Below are positions 51,096-59,248 of a DNA stretch of 64,000 nucleotides, piece by piece (position 1 is the stretch's first letter; each line of letters begins with the position of its first letter). The stretch is from Variovorax sp. 770b2 (GTDB lineage Bacteria > Pseudomonadota > Gammaproteobacteria > Burkholderiales > Burkholderiaceae_C). The position numbers and the translations under genes were made by a program. The stretch is taken from NCBI RefSeq assembly GCF_900115685.1, contig NZ_FOXJ01000001.1:529796-593795 (forward strand), written 5' to 3'. The notes below the pieces were generated by a model. The model saw only the letters and a list, made by a program, of their open reading frames with translations. It ran no database searches and was not told the DNA's origin.

Positions 51096-51875
51096 ATGGC
51101 GGCTGAAGCGCCGGTCGGGCTCTGGATCAACGCCTACGAGACGCCGCGCGTCACGGGCTACCACGCGCACGAGACCGGGCAGTTGTTCGCCTTGCGCGAG
51201 GGGCTGCAGGTCATCGAGACGCCTGCCGGGCGCTGGGTGCAGCCGCCGGGGTGGATCGGCTGGATCGCGCCGCGCTGCGCGCATGCGGCTCAGAGCTTCG
51301 GTGCTACCGCGGGTTGGAGCCTGCACATCGAGCCGGCGATGGCGGCCGGCTTGCCCGACGGGCCGCATGTGTTTGCGACGACGCCGCTGATGCGGGCGCT
51401 GGTCGACCGGCTGACATCGCTTGAAGCGTCGTCGGTTGACTTCGAGGCACGTCGCGCCCGTCTTGTGGGCGTGTTGCTCGATGAGCTCGCAGCGAGCGCG
51501 AGGCCGTCGCTCCATCTGCCGATGCCGCAGGACAAGCGCCTGGCCGCGATGGCCGCTGCGTTGGCGAACGATCCCGCGATGCCCGACACCATCGACCAGT
51601 GGGCCGATCGCATCGGCATGGCGCGCAGGACGCTCACACGCCGCTTCACCGCCGAGACGGGGTTGAGCTTCGCGCAATGGCGGCAACAGTCGCGCCTGCT
51701 GAAGGCCGTCGAGCTGTTGAGCCTTGGCGACTCCGTCACGGCCGTGGCGTTGAGTGTGGGCTACAGCTCGGTGAGCGCGTTCATCGAAACCTTTCGCAAG
51801 AACTTCGGCTGCACGCCGGCGCGCTTTTTCGAGGAGGGGATGGCCTTGCCGCAGGCGAAAAAAAAGCCGGCGTGA
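51096..51875 (+). CDS. AraC-family transcriptional regulator
   Basis: The protein has 259 residues. A cupin-like N-terminal sensor (YHAHETGQLFALREGLQVIETPAGRWVQPPGWIGWI) is followed by a C-terminal double helix-turn-helix: TIDQWADRIGMARRTLTRRFTAETGLSFAQWR and VTAVALSVGYSSVSAFIETFRKNFG. The architecture is that of regulators that often control a divergent exporter or enzyme; here the divergent gene is the 96-residue unknown protein. The ribosome site before ATG 51096 is weak (GGCCAGGC). The terminator at 51861 includes the last codons. Confidence 0.87.
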   Translation: MAAEAPVGLWINAYETPRVTGYHAHETGQLFALREGLQVIETPAGRWVQPPGWIGWIAPRCAHAAQSFGATAGWSLHIEPAMAAGLPDGPHVFATTPLMRALVDRLTSLEASSVDFEARRARLVGVLLDELAASARPSLHLPMPQDKRLAAMAAALANDPAMPDTIDQWADRIGMARRTLTRRFTAETGLSFAQWRQQSRLLKAVELLSLGDSVTAVALSVGYSSVSAFIETFRKNFGCTPARFFEEGMALPQAKKKPA

Positions 51876-51886
51876 GCCGGCTTTTT
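51861..51886. terminator. Intrinsic terminator overlapping the araC-like stop codon
   Basis: AAAAAGCCGGC, loop GTGA, GCCGGCTTTTT: a perfect 11-bp stem with A and T runs. The TGA stop of the AraC gene (51873-51875) is in the loop. It can serve both converging genes. Confidence 0.92.
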
Positions 51887-51913
51887 GATTCAGGAGCGCA
51901 AGGCCCCTGGTGC

Positions 51914-52357
51914 TTACTTGACGTGCTTGCCAATCAGCGCGGCCAGTTCGAACATCGACACTTGCGCCTTGCCGAAGATTTCCTTCAGCTTTGCGTCGGC
52001 GTTGATGTTGCGCTTGTTGGCCTTGTCTTGAAGGTTGTTCTTCTTGATGTAGTCCCACAGCTTGCTCACGACAGCGGTGCGCGGCAGAGGCGTCGAGCCG
52101 ACCACGGCAGCGAGTGCCGGGCTGGGGGTCAGGGCCTTCATGAACGCAGCGTTGGGGGTGCGCTTCTTGGCGGGAGCTGCCTTCTTTGCAGGAGTTGCTT
52201 TCTTCGCCGGTGCGGCCTTCTTTGCAGGAGCAGCCTTCTTTGCGGGAGCTGCCTTCTTCGCCGGTGCAGCCTTCTTCGCAGGAGCCGCAGCCTTCTTTGC
52301 GGGAGCGGCCTTCTTTGCCGGAGCTTTCTTGGCCGGAGCCTTCTTTGCAGTTGCCAT
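51914..52357 (-). CDS. SWIB/MDM2-domain protein with histone H1-like Lys/Ala/Pro tail
   Basis: The protein has 147 residues. The first 68 residues are built from about ten tandem copies of a PAKKA-type unit (with AAPAKKA variants), strongly basic and similar to histone H1 tails and bacterial nucleoid proteins. The rest is a SWIB/MDM2 domain: LAAVVGSTPLPRTAVVSKLWDYIKKNNLQD, then KLKEIFGKAQVSMFELAALIGKHV. SWIB domains are known from eukaryotic chromatin complexes and chlamydial topoisomerase. In Comamonadaceae such proteins presumably bind DNA. AAGGAAATCAACC decides the ATG at 52357. The tail repeats are nearly identical at the DNA level and prone to copy-number change. Confidence 0.92.
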   Translation of the reverse strand: MATAKKAPAKKAPAKKAAPAKKAAAPAKKAAPAKKAAPAKKAAPAKKAAPAKKATPAKKAAPAKKRTPNAAFMKALTPSPALAAVVGSTPLPRTAVVSKLWDYIKKNNLQDKANKRNINADAKLKEIFGKAQVSMFELAALIGKHVK

Positions 52358-52512
52358 GGTTGATTTCCTTTTTTGGTTGAACATTCACCAATGAAAAACT
52401 TGCGTCTCCAGTGGCAATGCGGATGCTAAAGGAGAAAAAACGCGTTTCCAAGGGAAAAAGCGGTTTTTTCATTGGGAGTTGTTGTTTTTTCAGAGGGGAG
52501 AAGCCTCGTTTT

Positions 52513-53403
52513 TCACGTTCGGCGCCCAGGCCAGGTCGCAAGCACCACGCCCGCGAGTGCAAGCGCGAATGCAATCAGCTGTGGCGCGGAGAGGTTTTCA
52601 CCGAGCACGAGCACGCCCACGAAGGCCGCACTGACGGGCAGCATCACCGCGAAAACACCGGCCTGCGCAGCGGGAACATGGCGCAAACCGGTCATCCATA
52701 GCCACACCGTCCAGATGCTCGCTGCGAGTGCGTAGACCGCGAGCAGGGCCCAGATGCCGCCGTGCACCGCACCGAAGTCGAACGACAGCGCAAACCAGAT
52801 GCCGAAGGGCATGGAGAGTACGAAGCCCCAGAGGTTGATGAGCGATGCGATGCGCTTGGGCCCCAGGCGCCCCGTGAGCGACTTGCCGATCACCGCATAG
52901 GCGGTCTCGCACAGCACGGCACAGAACACCAGCAGGTTGCCGAGCCACGGCATCGACGACTTCGCCGCATCCGTCGAAGCCGGCGCATGCGCGGGACTGA
53001 GGGCCAAGAGGCCGATGCCGAGCGCGGCGCATGCGATGGCCAGGCCGATGCGCACCGTGATGCGTTCGCGCAGGAACAGCCAACTCGCCACCGCGACCAC
53101 CGCGGGGATCGACGCCATGATCACGCCCGCCGACACCGCGCTCGTCATGCTCACGCCGTACAGCATGCAGATCGAGAACAGGAAATTGCCAAGAAACGAT
53201 TCGAGAAAGACGAGCCAGCGCGTGTGCGCCGTCATCGGCGGTTCGTCGGCACCGCGCTTGAGCCAGTGGGGCATGGCCAGCGCGGCGATGCCGAAGCGCA
53301 GCCACGCGAGCAGCAGCACCGGGAAGGCAGCGACAAGGGGTTTGGAGAGGGCGACGTAGGCGCCGACGAGCGACATGCTCAGGGCCAGGCAGCCATAGGC
53401 CAT
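52513..53403 (-). CDS. EamA/DMT-family exporter
   Basis: The protein has 296 residues and ten predicted membrane segments in two EamA repeats (residues about 1-125 and 140-290). Typical segments include YVALSKPLVAAFPVLLLAWLRFGIAALAM and AGVFAVMLPVSAAFVGVLVLGENLSAPQLIAF. DMT exporters release amino acids or other metabolites; the substrate is unknown. I start at ATG 53403. A TTG at 53436 would add eleven residues before the first helix and is also credible, as neither has a clear ribosome site. Gamma-glutamylcyclotransferase is encoded divergently. Confidence 0.85.
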   Translation of the reverse strand: MAYGCLALSMSLVGAYVALSKPLVAAFPVLLLAWLRFGIAALAMPHWLKRGADEPPMTAHTRWLVFLESFLGNFLFSICMLYGVSMTSAVSAGVIMASIPAVVAVASWLFLRERITVRIGLAIACAALGIGLLALSPAHAPASTDAAKSSMPWLGNLLVFCAVLCETAYAVIGKSLTGRLGPKRIASLINLWGFVLSMPFGIWFALSFDFGAVHGGIWALLAVYALAASIWTVWLWMTGLRHVPAAQAGVFAVMLPVSAAFVGVLVLGENLSAPQLIAFALALAGVVLATWPGRRT

Positions 53404-53472
53404 GAGGCGGCCGGAAGCGGGGGCGGCGGAGTTCAATAGACTGAAGTTTTGTTGTTGCGGAAAGCGGATTCG

Positions 53473-53886
53473 ATGATGCCCCACGTTTTTGTCTACGGCA
53501 CGCTGCGCCGGCACGGGCGCAACGACATCGCGCGCTATCGGCCGGCGCCCGTGTTCGTCGGAGAGGCAAGCATTGCCGGGACGCTGTACGACCTTGGCGC
53601 CTACCCAGGCATCGTGCTTGGCGGCGTGGGGCGCGTGAAGGGCGAGATCTATCGCGTCGAACTCGCGGTCGAGGCAGCGCTCGATCTGCTGGAGGAAGTG
53701 GCCGAGGACGATTCGGGCGAGTACATCAGGCGCGAGGTTCGCGTGGCGCTCGGTGCGCAGTGGCTCGATTGCCTGGTCTACGAGATCCATCCTTCGCGGA
53801 TTGCGGGCCGTCCGGTGATCGGCGGCGGCGACTGGATCGCGCATGCCGCGCAGAAATCGCCGGCGTTTTCACCACCGAAAGGTTGA
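53473..53886 (+). CDS. Gamma-glutamylcyclotransferase (GGCT/AIG2-like)
   Basis: The protein has 137 residues. The substrate-binding loop is VFVYGTLRRHGRN near the start, and the catalytic glutamate is probably in DDSGEYIRREV near residue 80. The fold converts gamma-glutamyl amines or peptides to 5-oxoproline and free amine. Two ATGs in a row (53473, 53476) allow either start. It diverges from the EamA exporter. Role in glutathione or gamma-glutamylamine turnover is inferred from family only. Confidence 0.85.
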   Translation: MMPHVFVYGTLRRHGRNDIARYRPAPVFVGEASIAGTLYDLGAYPGIVLGGVGRVKGEIYRVELAVEAALDLLEEVAEDDSGEYIRREVRVALGAQWLDCLVYEIHPSRIAGRPVIGGGDWIAHAAQKSPAFSPPKG

Positions 53887-53925
53887 TTGCACATCGTGGA
53901 AGGCATGGCTGCTGCGGCGCAATAT

Positions 53926-53946
53926 TTTTTCTCAATATGAGAAAAA
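53926..53946. promoter_or_regulatory. Inverted repeat 1 upstream of aceA
   Basis: TTTTTCTCA-ATA-TGAGAAAAA, perfect 9-bp arms, in a strikingly AT-rich stretch. It follows the cyclotransferase stop by 40 bases and could be a terminator for that gene or an operator for aceA. Confidence 0.5.
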
Positions 53947-54000
53947 TAATTTCGCATTGAGGGATATGCCCGTAAGCCATTGATTTTGTTGAGTGAAAAA

Positions 54001-54020
54001 TATGTCTTCTATAAGACATA
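54001..54020. promoter_or_regulatory. Inverted repeat 2 upstream of aceA, probable operator
   Basis: TATGTCTT-CTAT-AAGACATA, perfect 8-bp arms and 4-base spacer, ending 84 bases before the isocitrate lyase start. No stem-stabilising GC content is present, so a protein-binding site is more likely than a terminator. The cognate regulator is not in this window. Confidence 0.6.
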
Positions 54021-54104
54021 AGAGTCTCGGATCGAATTACAGTTGATCCCAAGGCCGCAGCGCCCAACCGCTTTCAACCCTTCAATCAACCTCACGGAGT
54101 GACC

Positions 54105-55424
54105 ATGCCCCAGACCCTCACAGAACAACTGAGCCGCGAACAGCAGATTGCCGCCCTCGAAAAAGACTGGGCCACCAATCCGCGCTGGAAGGGCATCAAG
54201 CGCGGCTACAGCGCAGCCGACGTCGTGCGCCTTCGCGGCTCCTTCCCCATCGAGCACACGCTGGCCCGCCGCGGCGCAGAGAAGCTCTGGGACCTGGTGA
54301 ACAACGAGCCCTACGTCAACTGCCTCGGCGCACTCACCGGCGGCCAGGCGATGCAGCAGGTCAAGGCTGGCGTGAAGGCCATCTACCTGTCGGGCTGGCA
54401 AGTCGCCGCCGACAACAACAGCTACGCCTCGATGTACCCCGACCAGTCGCTGTACCCGGTGGACTCGGTGCCGACGGTGGTCGAGCGAATCAACAACACC
54501 TTCCGCCGCGCCGACGAGATTCAGTGGTCCAAGAACGTGAACCCCGGCGACAAGGGCTACACCGACTACTTCGCGCCCATCGTGGCCGACGCCGAAGCCG
54601 GTTTCGGCGGCGTGCTGAACGGCTTCGAACTGATGAAGGCCATGATCAAGGCCGGTGCCGGCGGCGTGCACTTCGAGGACCAGCTCGCTTCGGTCAAGAA
54701 GTGCGGCCACATGGGCGGCAAGGTGCTCGTGCCCACCACCGAGGCTGTGCAAAAGCTCATCGCGGCCCGCATGGCTGCCGACGTCTGCGGCACCCCGACA
54801 CTCGTGATCGCCCGCACCGATGCGGAAGCGGCCGACCTGATCACCAGCGACTACGACGAGAACGACAAGCCCTTCATCACCGGTGAGCGCACCGCCGAAG
54901 GCTTCTATCGCACGAACAAGGGCATGGACCAGGCCATCAGCCGCGCCGTCGCCTACGCCTACTACGCCGACCTGGTGTGGTGCGAAACCGGCACGCCCGA
55001 CCTCGAGTTCGCCCGCAAGTTCGCCGAAGCCGTGCACAAGGTGCACCCGGGCAAGATGCTGGCCTACAACTGCTCGCCGTCGTTCAACTGGAAGAAGAAC
55101 CTCGACGACGCGACCATTGCCAAATTCCAGAAGGAACTGGGCGCCATGGGCTACAAGTACCAGTTCATCACGCTGGCCGGCATCCACTCGATGTGGTTCA
55201 ACATGTTCGACCTGGCTCAGGACTACGTGGCACGCGGCATGTCGGCCTATGTCGAGAAGGTGCAGGAGCCCGAATTCGCAGCGCGCGACCGTGGCTACAC
55301 CTTCGTGTCGCACCAGCAGGAAGTGGGCACGGGTTACTTCGACGAAGTGACCACCGTGATCCAGGGCGGCAAGTCCAGCGTCACCGCGCTGACCGGCTCG
55401 ACCGAAGAAGAACAGTTCCACTGA
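54105..55424 (+). CDS. aceA: Isocitrate lyase
   Basis: The protein has 439 residues, standard for the short bacterial form. The catalytic cysteine lies in [14 protein letters not shown] near residue 205, with [11 protein letters not shown] for metal and [13 protein letters not shown] and [14 protein letters not shown] for substrate. It splits isocitrate into succinate and glyoxylate, allowing growth on acetate and fatty acids. CACGGAGTGACC before ATG 54105 gives the start. It is monocistronic: malate synthase is not adjacent, a terminator follows, and the AT-rich upstream region with two palindromes suggests tight regulation. Confidence 0.97.
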   Translation: MPQTLTEQLSREQQIAALEKDWATNPRWKGIKRGYSAADVVRLRGSFPIEHTLARRGAEKLWDLVNNEPYVNCLGALTGGQAMQQVKAGVKAIYLSGWQVAADNNSYASMYPDQSLYPVDSVPTVVERINNTFRRADEIQWSKNVNPGDKGYTDYFAPIVADAEAGFGGVLNGFELMKAMIKAGAGGVHFEDQLASVKKCGHMGGKVLVPTTEAVQKLIAARMAADVCGTPTLVIARTDAEAADLITSDYDENDKPFITGERTAEGFYRTNKGMDQAISRAVAYAYYADLVWCETGTPDLEFARKFAEAVHKVHPGKMLAYNCSPSFNWKKNLDDATIAKFQKELGAMGYKYQFITLAGIHSMWFNMFDLAQDYVARGMSAYVEKVQEPEFAARDRGYTFVSHQQEVGTGYFDEVTTVIQGGKSSVTALTGSTEEEQFH

Positions 55425-55456
55425 TCTGCCGACACGGATCTTTCGCTGTCACTTTC

Positions 55457-55483
55457 AAGCCCGGCCATGCGCCGGGCTTTTTT
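55457..55483 (+). terminator. Intrinsic terminator of aceA
   Basis: AAGCCCGGC (55457-55465), loop CATGC, GCCGGGCTT (55471-55479) followed by four more T residues, 33 bases after the aceA stop. Confidence 0.93.
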
Positions 55484-55548
55484 GCGGGCAGCCCGGGCGC
55501 GGCGCGGGGGCTGGAGAACGCCGGCGCCACGGCCTGGGCGGCAGAAGT

Positions 55549-55554
55549 TAGAAT
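55549..55554 (+). promoter_or_regulatory. Putative -10 box of the thrS operon promoter
   Basis: TAGAAT matches the -10 consensus in five of six positions and lies about 45 bases upstream of the leader reading frame. No convincing -35 hexamer is visible 16-18 bases upstream. Confidence 0.4.
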
Positions 55555-55599
55555 TGCCGCTCTTCTGTACTCAACAAGAGCGAGAAAGGCACCTTGGTT

Positions 55600-55674
55600 A
55601 TGACACCGCGAACTACTCCGCAAGGATCGAGCGGCTTTTTCTTCTTCGAAGCGATCGAAGGAAAGGGCCGGTAG
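55600..55674 (+). CDS. Putative Thr/Phe leader peptide of the thrS-pheST operon
   Basis: A 24-codon frame starts ATG at 55600 and stops at TAG 55672-55674; GAGAAAGG about ten bases upstream is a possible ribosome site. It begins M-T-P-R-T-T-P, with Thr codons at 55603, 55612 and 55615, and contains four consecutive Phe codons (55636-55647). The frame is followed by an antiterminator-like segment and an intrinsic terminator before thrS. This is the layout of amino-acid attenuators such as E. coli pheM upstream of pheST. The operon encodes both the Thr and the Phe tRNA synthetases, so both codon sets make sense. The call rests on sequence logic only. Confidence 0.6.
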   Translation: MTPRTTPQGSSGFFFFEAIEGKGR

Positions 55675-55675
55675 C

Positions 55676-55738
55676 CCGCGCTCGCTGGTTTCTTCCAGCT
55701 CCCAACCAAGCAAAGCGCGGCATCCACCGCGCTTTTTT
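55676..55738 (+). terminator. Attenuator: antiterminator segment and intrinsic terminator before thrS
   Basis: Terminator: AAAGCGCGG (55712-55720), loop CATCCA, CCGCGCTTT (55727-55735) plus T run to 55738. The sequence CCGCGCT occurs a second time at 55676-55682, just after the leader stop codon, and can pair with AGCGCGG (55714-55720) instead of the terminator's own 3' arm. CGAGCG (55628-55633), before the Phe codons, can pair with CGCTCG (55679-55684) and block the antiterminator. A small hairpin, GCTGG/CCAGC (55684-55699), lies in between. Confidence 0.75.
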
Positions 55739-55760
55739 GTTTTTCTCCCGAGGTTTTCAC

Positions 55761-57668
55761 ATGATCCAGATCACGCTCCCCGACAACTCGCGCCGCGAGT
55801 TCCCAGGCCCGGTTTCGGTGGCCGAAGTGGCCCAGTCCATCGGCCCTGGCCTCGCCAAGATGACGGTGGCCGGCAAGGTCGACGGCCGGCTCGTCGATGC
55901 CAGCGACGTCATCGACCATGACGCCAAGCTGCAGATCATCACGCCCAGGGACGACGAGGGCCTGGAGATCATCCGCCACTCCACGGCCCACCTGGTCGGC
56001 CATGCGGTCAAGCAGCTCTACCCGACGGCCAAGATGGTGATCGGTCCGGTGATCGACGAGGGCTTCTACTACGACATCTCCTACGAGCGCCCCTTCACGC
56101 CCGAGGACATGGCCGCGATCGAAGCGCGCATGCGCGAGCTGATTGCGCAGGACTACGACGTCGTCAAGAAGATGACGCCACGCGCCGAGGTGATCGAGGT
56201 CTTCAAGTCGCGCGGCGAGGACTACAAGTTGCGCCTGGTCGAGGACATGCCCGACGAACAGGCGATGGGCCTTTACTACCACCAGGAATACGTCGACATG
56301 TGCCGCGGCCCGCACGTGCCGAACACGCGTTTCCTGAAGGTCTTCAAGCTCACGAAGCTGGCCGGTGCGTACTGGCGCGGCGACGCCAAGAACGAGCAGC
56401 TGCAGCGCATCTACGGCACGGCCTGGGCCGACAAGAAGCAGCTGGACCAGTACATCCAGCGCATCGAGGAAGCCGAGAAGCGGGACCACCGCAAGCTGGG
56501 CAAGGAGCTCGACCTGTTCCACATCGACGAAGTGGCGCCGGGCGTGGTGTTCTGGCATCCCAAGGGCTGGGCGATCTGGCAGCAGGTCGAGCAGTACATG
56601 CGCGGCATCTACCGTGACACGGGCTACTGGGAAGTGAAGGGCCCGCAGATTCTGGACAAGAGCCTGTGGGAGAAAACGGGCCACTGGCAGAACTATCGCG
56701 ACAACATGTTCACGACGGAGTCGGAGAAACGCGAGTACGCGTTGAAGCCGATGAACTGCCCGGGTCACGTGCTGATCTTCAAGAGCGATCTGCGCAGCTA
56801 CCGTGATCTGCCGCTGCGCTACGGCGAGTTCGGCCAGTGCCACCGCAACGAACCGAGCGGCGCGCTGCACGGGATCATGCGCGTGCGCGGCTTCACGCAG
56901 GACGACGGGCACATCTTCTGCACGGAAGACCAGATCCTCGACGAATGCATCGCCTACACGGAACAGCTGCAGAAGGTCTACGCCGACTTCGGCTTCACGG
57001 ACATCCTCTACAAGGTCGCGACGCGGCCGGAGAACCGCGTCGGCTCCGACGAACTGTGGGACAAGGCCGAGCATGCGGTGATGGAGTCGCTGCGCCGCTC
57101 GGGCGTCGACTTCGTCATCTCGCCGGGCGACGGCGCCTTCTACGGTCCGAAGATCGAATACACGTTGCGCGACGCCATCGGGCGCCAGTGGCAATGCGGC
57201 ACGATGCAGGTCGACTTCAACACGGCCGAGCGCCTGGGCGGCGAGTACGTGACGGAATCGAGCGGCCGTGCGCACCCCGTGATGCTGCATCGCGCGATCG
57301 TCGGCAGCCTGGAGCGCTTCATCGGCATGCTGATCGAACACCACTCCGGCGCGATGCCCGCATGGCTCGCTCCGGTGCAGGTGGCGGTGCTCAATATCAG
57401 CGAAGGGCAGGCCGATTACGCTCGAGACGTGGCGAAAGCGCTGCAAAATCAAGGGCTTAGGGTTCAGTTGGACCTGCACAACGAAAAGATTACGTATAAA
57501 ATACGGAAGCATTCGTTGCAAAAGCTCCCTTACATCCTCGTCGTGGGCGACAAGGAAAAGGAAGCAGGTGCCGTCGCAGTGCGCGCCCGGGGCAATCAAG
57601 ACCTCGGAGCAATGTCCCTCGAATCGTTCGTGCAACGGCTCGTCCAGGATGTTGCCGACAAGCGTTGA
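55761..57668 (+). CDS. thrS: Threonyl-tRNA synthetase
   Basis: The protein has 635 residues with all domains: N-terminal TGS domain (residues 1-61), editing domain with [16 protein letters not shown] and CRGPHVPNT, class II catalytic core with the zinc cysteine in [11 protein letters not shown], motif 2 [22 protein letters not shown] and motif 3 [18 protein letters not shown], and an anticodon-binding C-terminus. It charges tRNA-Thr and removes mischarged serine. ATG 55761 follows CGAGGTTTTCAC and lies 22 bases after the leader terminator. It is the first structural gene of the translation operon. Confidence 0.98.
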   Translation: MIQITLPDNSRREFPGPVSVAEVAQSIGPGLAKMTVAGKVDGRLVDASDVIDHDAKLQIITPRDDEGLEIIRHSTAHLVGHAVKQLYPTAKMVIGPVIDEGFYYDISYERPFTPEDMAAIEARMRELIAQDYDVVKKMTPRAEVIEVFKSRGEDYKLRLVEDMPDEQAMGLYYHQEYVDMCRGPHVPNTRFLKVFKLTKLAGAYWRGDAKNEQLQRIYGTAWADKKQLDQYIQRIEEAEKRDHRKLGKELDLFHIDEVAPGVVFWHPKGWAIWQQVEQYMRGIYRDTGYWEVKGPQILDKSLWEKTGHWQNYRDNMFTTESEKREYALKPMNCPGHVLIFKSDLRSYRDLPLRYGEFGQCHRNEPSGALHGIMRVRGFTQDDGHIFCTEDQILDECIAYTEQLQKVYADFGFTDILYKVATRPENRVGSDELWDKAEHAVMESLRRSGVDFVISPGDGAFYGPKIEYTLRDAIGRQWQCGTMQVDFNTAERLGGEYVTESSGRAHPVMLHRAIVGSLERFIGMLIEHHSGAMPAWLAPVQVAVLNISEGQADYARDVAKALQNQGLRVQLDLHNEKITYKIRKHSLQKLPYILVVGDKEKEAGAVAVRARGNQDLGAMSLESFVQRLVQDVADKR

Positions 57669-57778
57669 TTTGTCTCTGAAACACCCCATATGTTTCCTTG
57701 CCAAATCGTGCCGCTTGTCCGCGAGGACTGACCGGCGTTCGCTACAGATTTTGTAGCAAATTTTGAAGGATTCTGACC

Positions 57779-58393
57779 ATCGCTACTGCATTTCGCGACC
57801 GCCGCCACCGCGAGGAACGCCAACACCGCCTGAACCGGGAAATCATGGCCCCGGAAGTCCGCCTTGTAGGCCCGGAAAACGAGCCATTGGGTGTTATGAG
57901 TCTCTCGGAGGCCTTGCGCCTCGCCGGCGAGGCCGATGTGGATCTGGTGGAGGTCGTCGCGGCGGCCAATCCGCCGGTATGTCGCCTGATCGAGTACGGC
58001 AAGTTCAAGTACCACGAGCAGAAAAAAGCGGCCGAGGCGAAGTCCAAGCAGAAGGTCATCGAGGTCAAGGAAATCAAGTTCCGGCCCGGTACCGACGACG
58101 GCGACTACAACATCAAGATGCGCAACATCAAGCGCTTTCTTGAAGAGGGCGACAAATGCAAGATCACGCTGCGCTTCCGCGGCCGCGAGATCACGCACCA
58201 GGAGCTCGGTCTGGCACTCTTGCAGCGCATTCGCGATGAGTTGGGCGACCTGATCATGGTCGAGCAGTTCCCGAAGCTGGAAGGCCGGCAGATGATCATG
58301 ATGATCGCGCCGGGCCGCAAGAAGGCCGGTGGCGGTGCTCCCAAGCCGGCAGCAGACGCTGCGCCGGCAACGGCGCCCGCGGCAACCGCTTGA
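57779..58393 (+). CDS. infC: Translation initiation factor IF-3, probable AUC start
   Basis: The protein has 204 residues. The N-domain has [29 protein letters not shown] and the C-domain [31 protein letters not shown], followed by a non-conserved alanine/proline tail. The first ATG in frame (57845) would cut off the conserved basic start [17 protein letters not shown]. The only suitable codon upstream is ATC at 57779, placed 8 bases after AAGGA, with an in-frame stop at 57764. Rare AUU/AUC/AUA starts are known for infC, where IF-3 rejects its own start codon and so limits its own synthesis. IF-3 binds the 30S subunit. Confidence 0.9.
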   Translation: MATAFRDRRHREERQHRLNREIMAPEVRLVGPENEPLGVMSLSEALRLAGEADVDLVEVVAAANPPVCRLIEYGKFKYHEQKKAAEAKSKQKVIEVKEIKFRPGTDDGDYNIKMRNIKRFLEEGDKCKITLRFRGREITHQELGLALLQRIRDELGDLIMVEQFPKLEGRQMIMMIAPGRKKAGGGAPKPAADAAPATAPAATA

Positions 58394-58547
58394 GGCGTTT
58401 GCAGCAGACGAGGTTTTGAAGGGATTTCGTCGTTGCCGGTGCTTTGAAAGAAGCACAGGCAGGGGCGAGATAAAGAAGTGTCTCGGGGCCAACAAGCCCA
58501 TGGAGTTTCCATGGCGCCTCACGAGCACAAACTAAAGGAGCATTCAC
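58394..58547 (+). promoter_or_regulatory. infC-rpmI intergenic leader with inverted repeat
   Basis: The 154 bases before rpmI contain a perfect 7-bp inverted repeat, CCATGGA/TCCATGG (58498-58514), and a weaker GACGA/TCGTC pairing upstream. In E. coli ribosomal protein L20 represses rpmI-rplT by binding structured RNA here. A similar role is plausible, but no L20 site can be proved by eye. Confidence 0.4.
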
Positions 58548-58751
58548 ATGCCCAAAATGAAGACCAAGAGCAGCGCGAAAAAACGTTTCCGCGTTCGTCC
58601 CGGTGGCACCGTCAAGCGCGGTCAAGCTTTCAAGCGTCACATCTTGACGAAGAAGACCACCAAGAACAAGCGTCACCTTCGTGGTGCAGTCGCAGTGCAT
58701 GAGACCAACATGGTTTCTGTCGCCGCCATGCTGCCCGGCCGTGGCATTTAA
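58548..58751 (+). CDS. rpmI: 50S ribosomal protein L35
   Basis: The 67-residue basic protein starts [20 protein letters not shown] and ends with [12 protein letters not shown], full length for L35. AAAGGAGCATTCAC is a strong ribosome site. It is followed after 24 bases by rplT in the conserved infC-rpmI-rplT order. Confidence 0.98.
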   Translation: MPKMKTKSSAKKRFRVRPGGTVKRGQAFKRHILTKKTTKNKRHLRGAVAVHETNMVSVAAMLPGRGI

Positions 58752-58775
58752 CTCAGACGAACAAGGAGTACACAC

Positions 58776-59135
58776 ATGCCTCGCGTCAAACGTGGTGTAA
58801 CGGCTCGCGCCCGCCACAAGAAAGTTCTCGCACTCGCCAAGGGTTTCCGCGGTCGCCGCGGCAATGTCTTCCGCGTCGCCAAACAGGCGGTGATGAAGGC
58901 AGGCCAATACGCCTACCGTGACCGCCGTACCAAGAAGCGCGTGTTCCGTCAGTTGTGGATCGCGCGTATCAACGCCGCCTCGCGTGAACTGGGCCTGACC
59001 TACAGCCAGTTCGCCAACGGCATCCGCAAGGCCGGTATCGAGATCGACCGCAAGATGCTTGCGGACATCGCCGTGCACGACAAGGCCGCTTTTGCCGGCA
59101 TCGTGGAGCAGGTCAAGGCCAAGCTGGCTGCTTGA
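58776..59135 (+). CDS. rplT: 50S ribosomal protein L20
   Basis: The protein has 119 residues, basic, with [33 protein letters not shown] and [20 protein letters not shown]. It assembles early on 23S rRNA and in E. coli also represses its own operon. AAGGAGTACACAC precedes the ATG. The pheS gene follows after 113 bases that include a terminator-like hairpin. Confidence 0.98.
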   Translation: MPRVKRGVTARARHKKVLALAKGFRGRRGNVFRVAKQAVMKAGQYAYRDRRTKKRVFRQLWIARINAASRELGLTYSQFANGIRKAGIEIDRKMLADIAVHDKAAFAGIVEQVKAKLAA

Positions 59136-59186
59136 TTCTGCACAGCAGGGTGTTGCCTCCGGGCAGCTTCCTGCGCCCACGGCTCA

Positions 59187-59220
59187 AGGGCTGGCGCTTG
59201 AAAAGGCTCCAGCTCTTTTT
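59187..59220 (+). terminator. Terminator-like hairpin before pheS
   Basis: AGGGCTGG (59187-59194) pairs with CCAGCTCT (59209-59216) with one G-U pair; loop 14 bases; followed by TTTTT. It stands between rplT and pheS in the middle of the operon and could reduce or modulate readthrough. No separate leader reading frame is evident. Confidence 0.5.
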
Positions 59221-59248
59221 TATTTCCCCCTCGAAGATTTTTGTTGCT

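Noticed and set aside
51914-52357. PAKKA repeats read as a CRISPR or tandem DNA repeat array
   Set aside because: The units are in-frame codons of a basic protein tail with good ribosome site, not spacer-separated repeats.
59132-59248. In-frame N-terminal extension of PheS from a TTG overlapping the rplT stop
   Set aside because: It would include the terminator-like hairpin, has no family similarity and no ribosome site.
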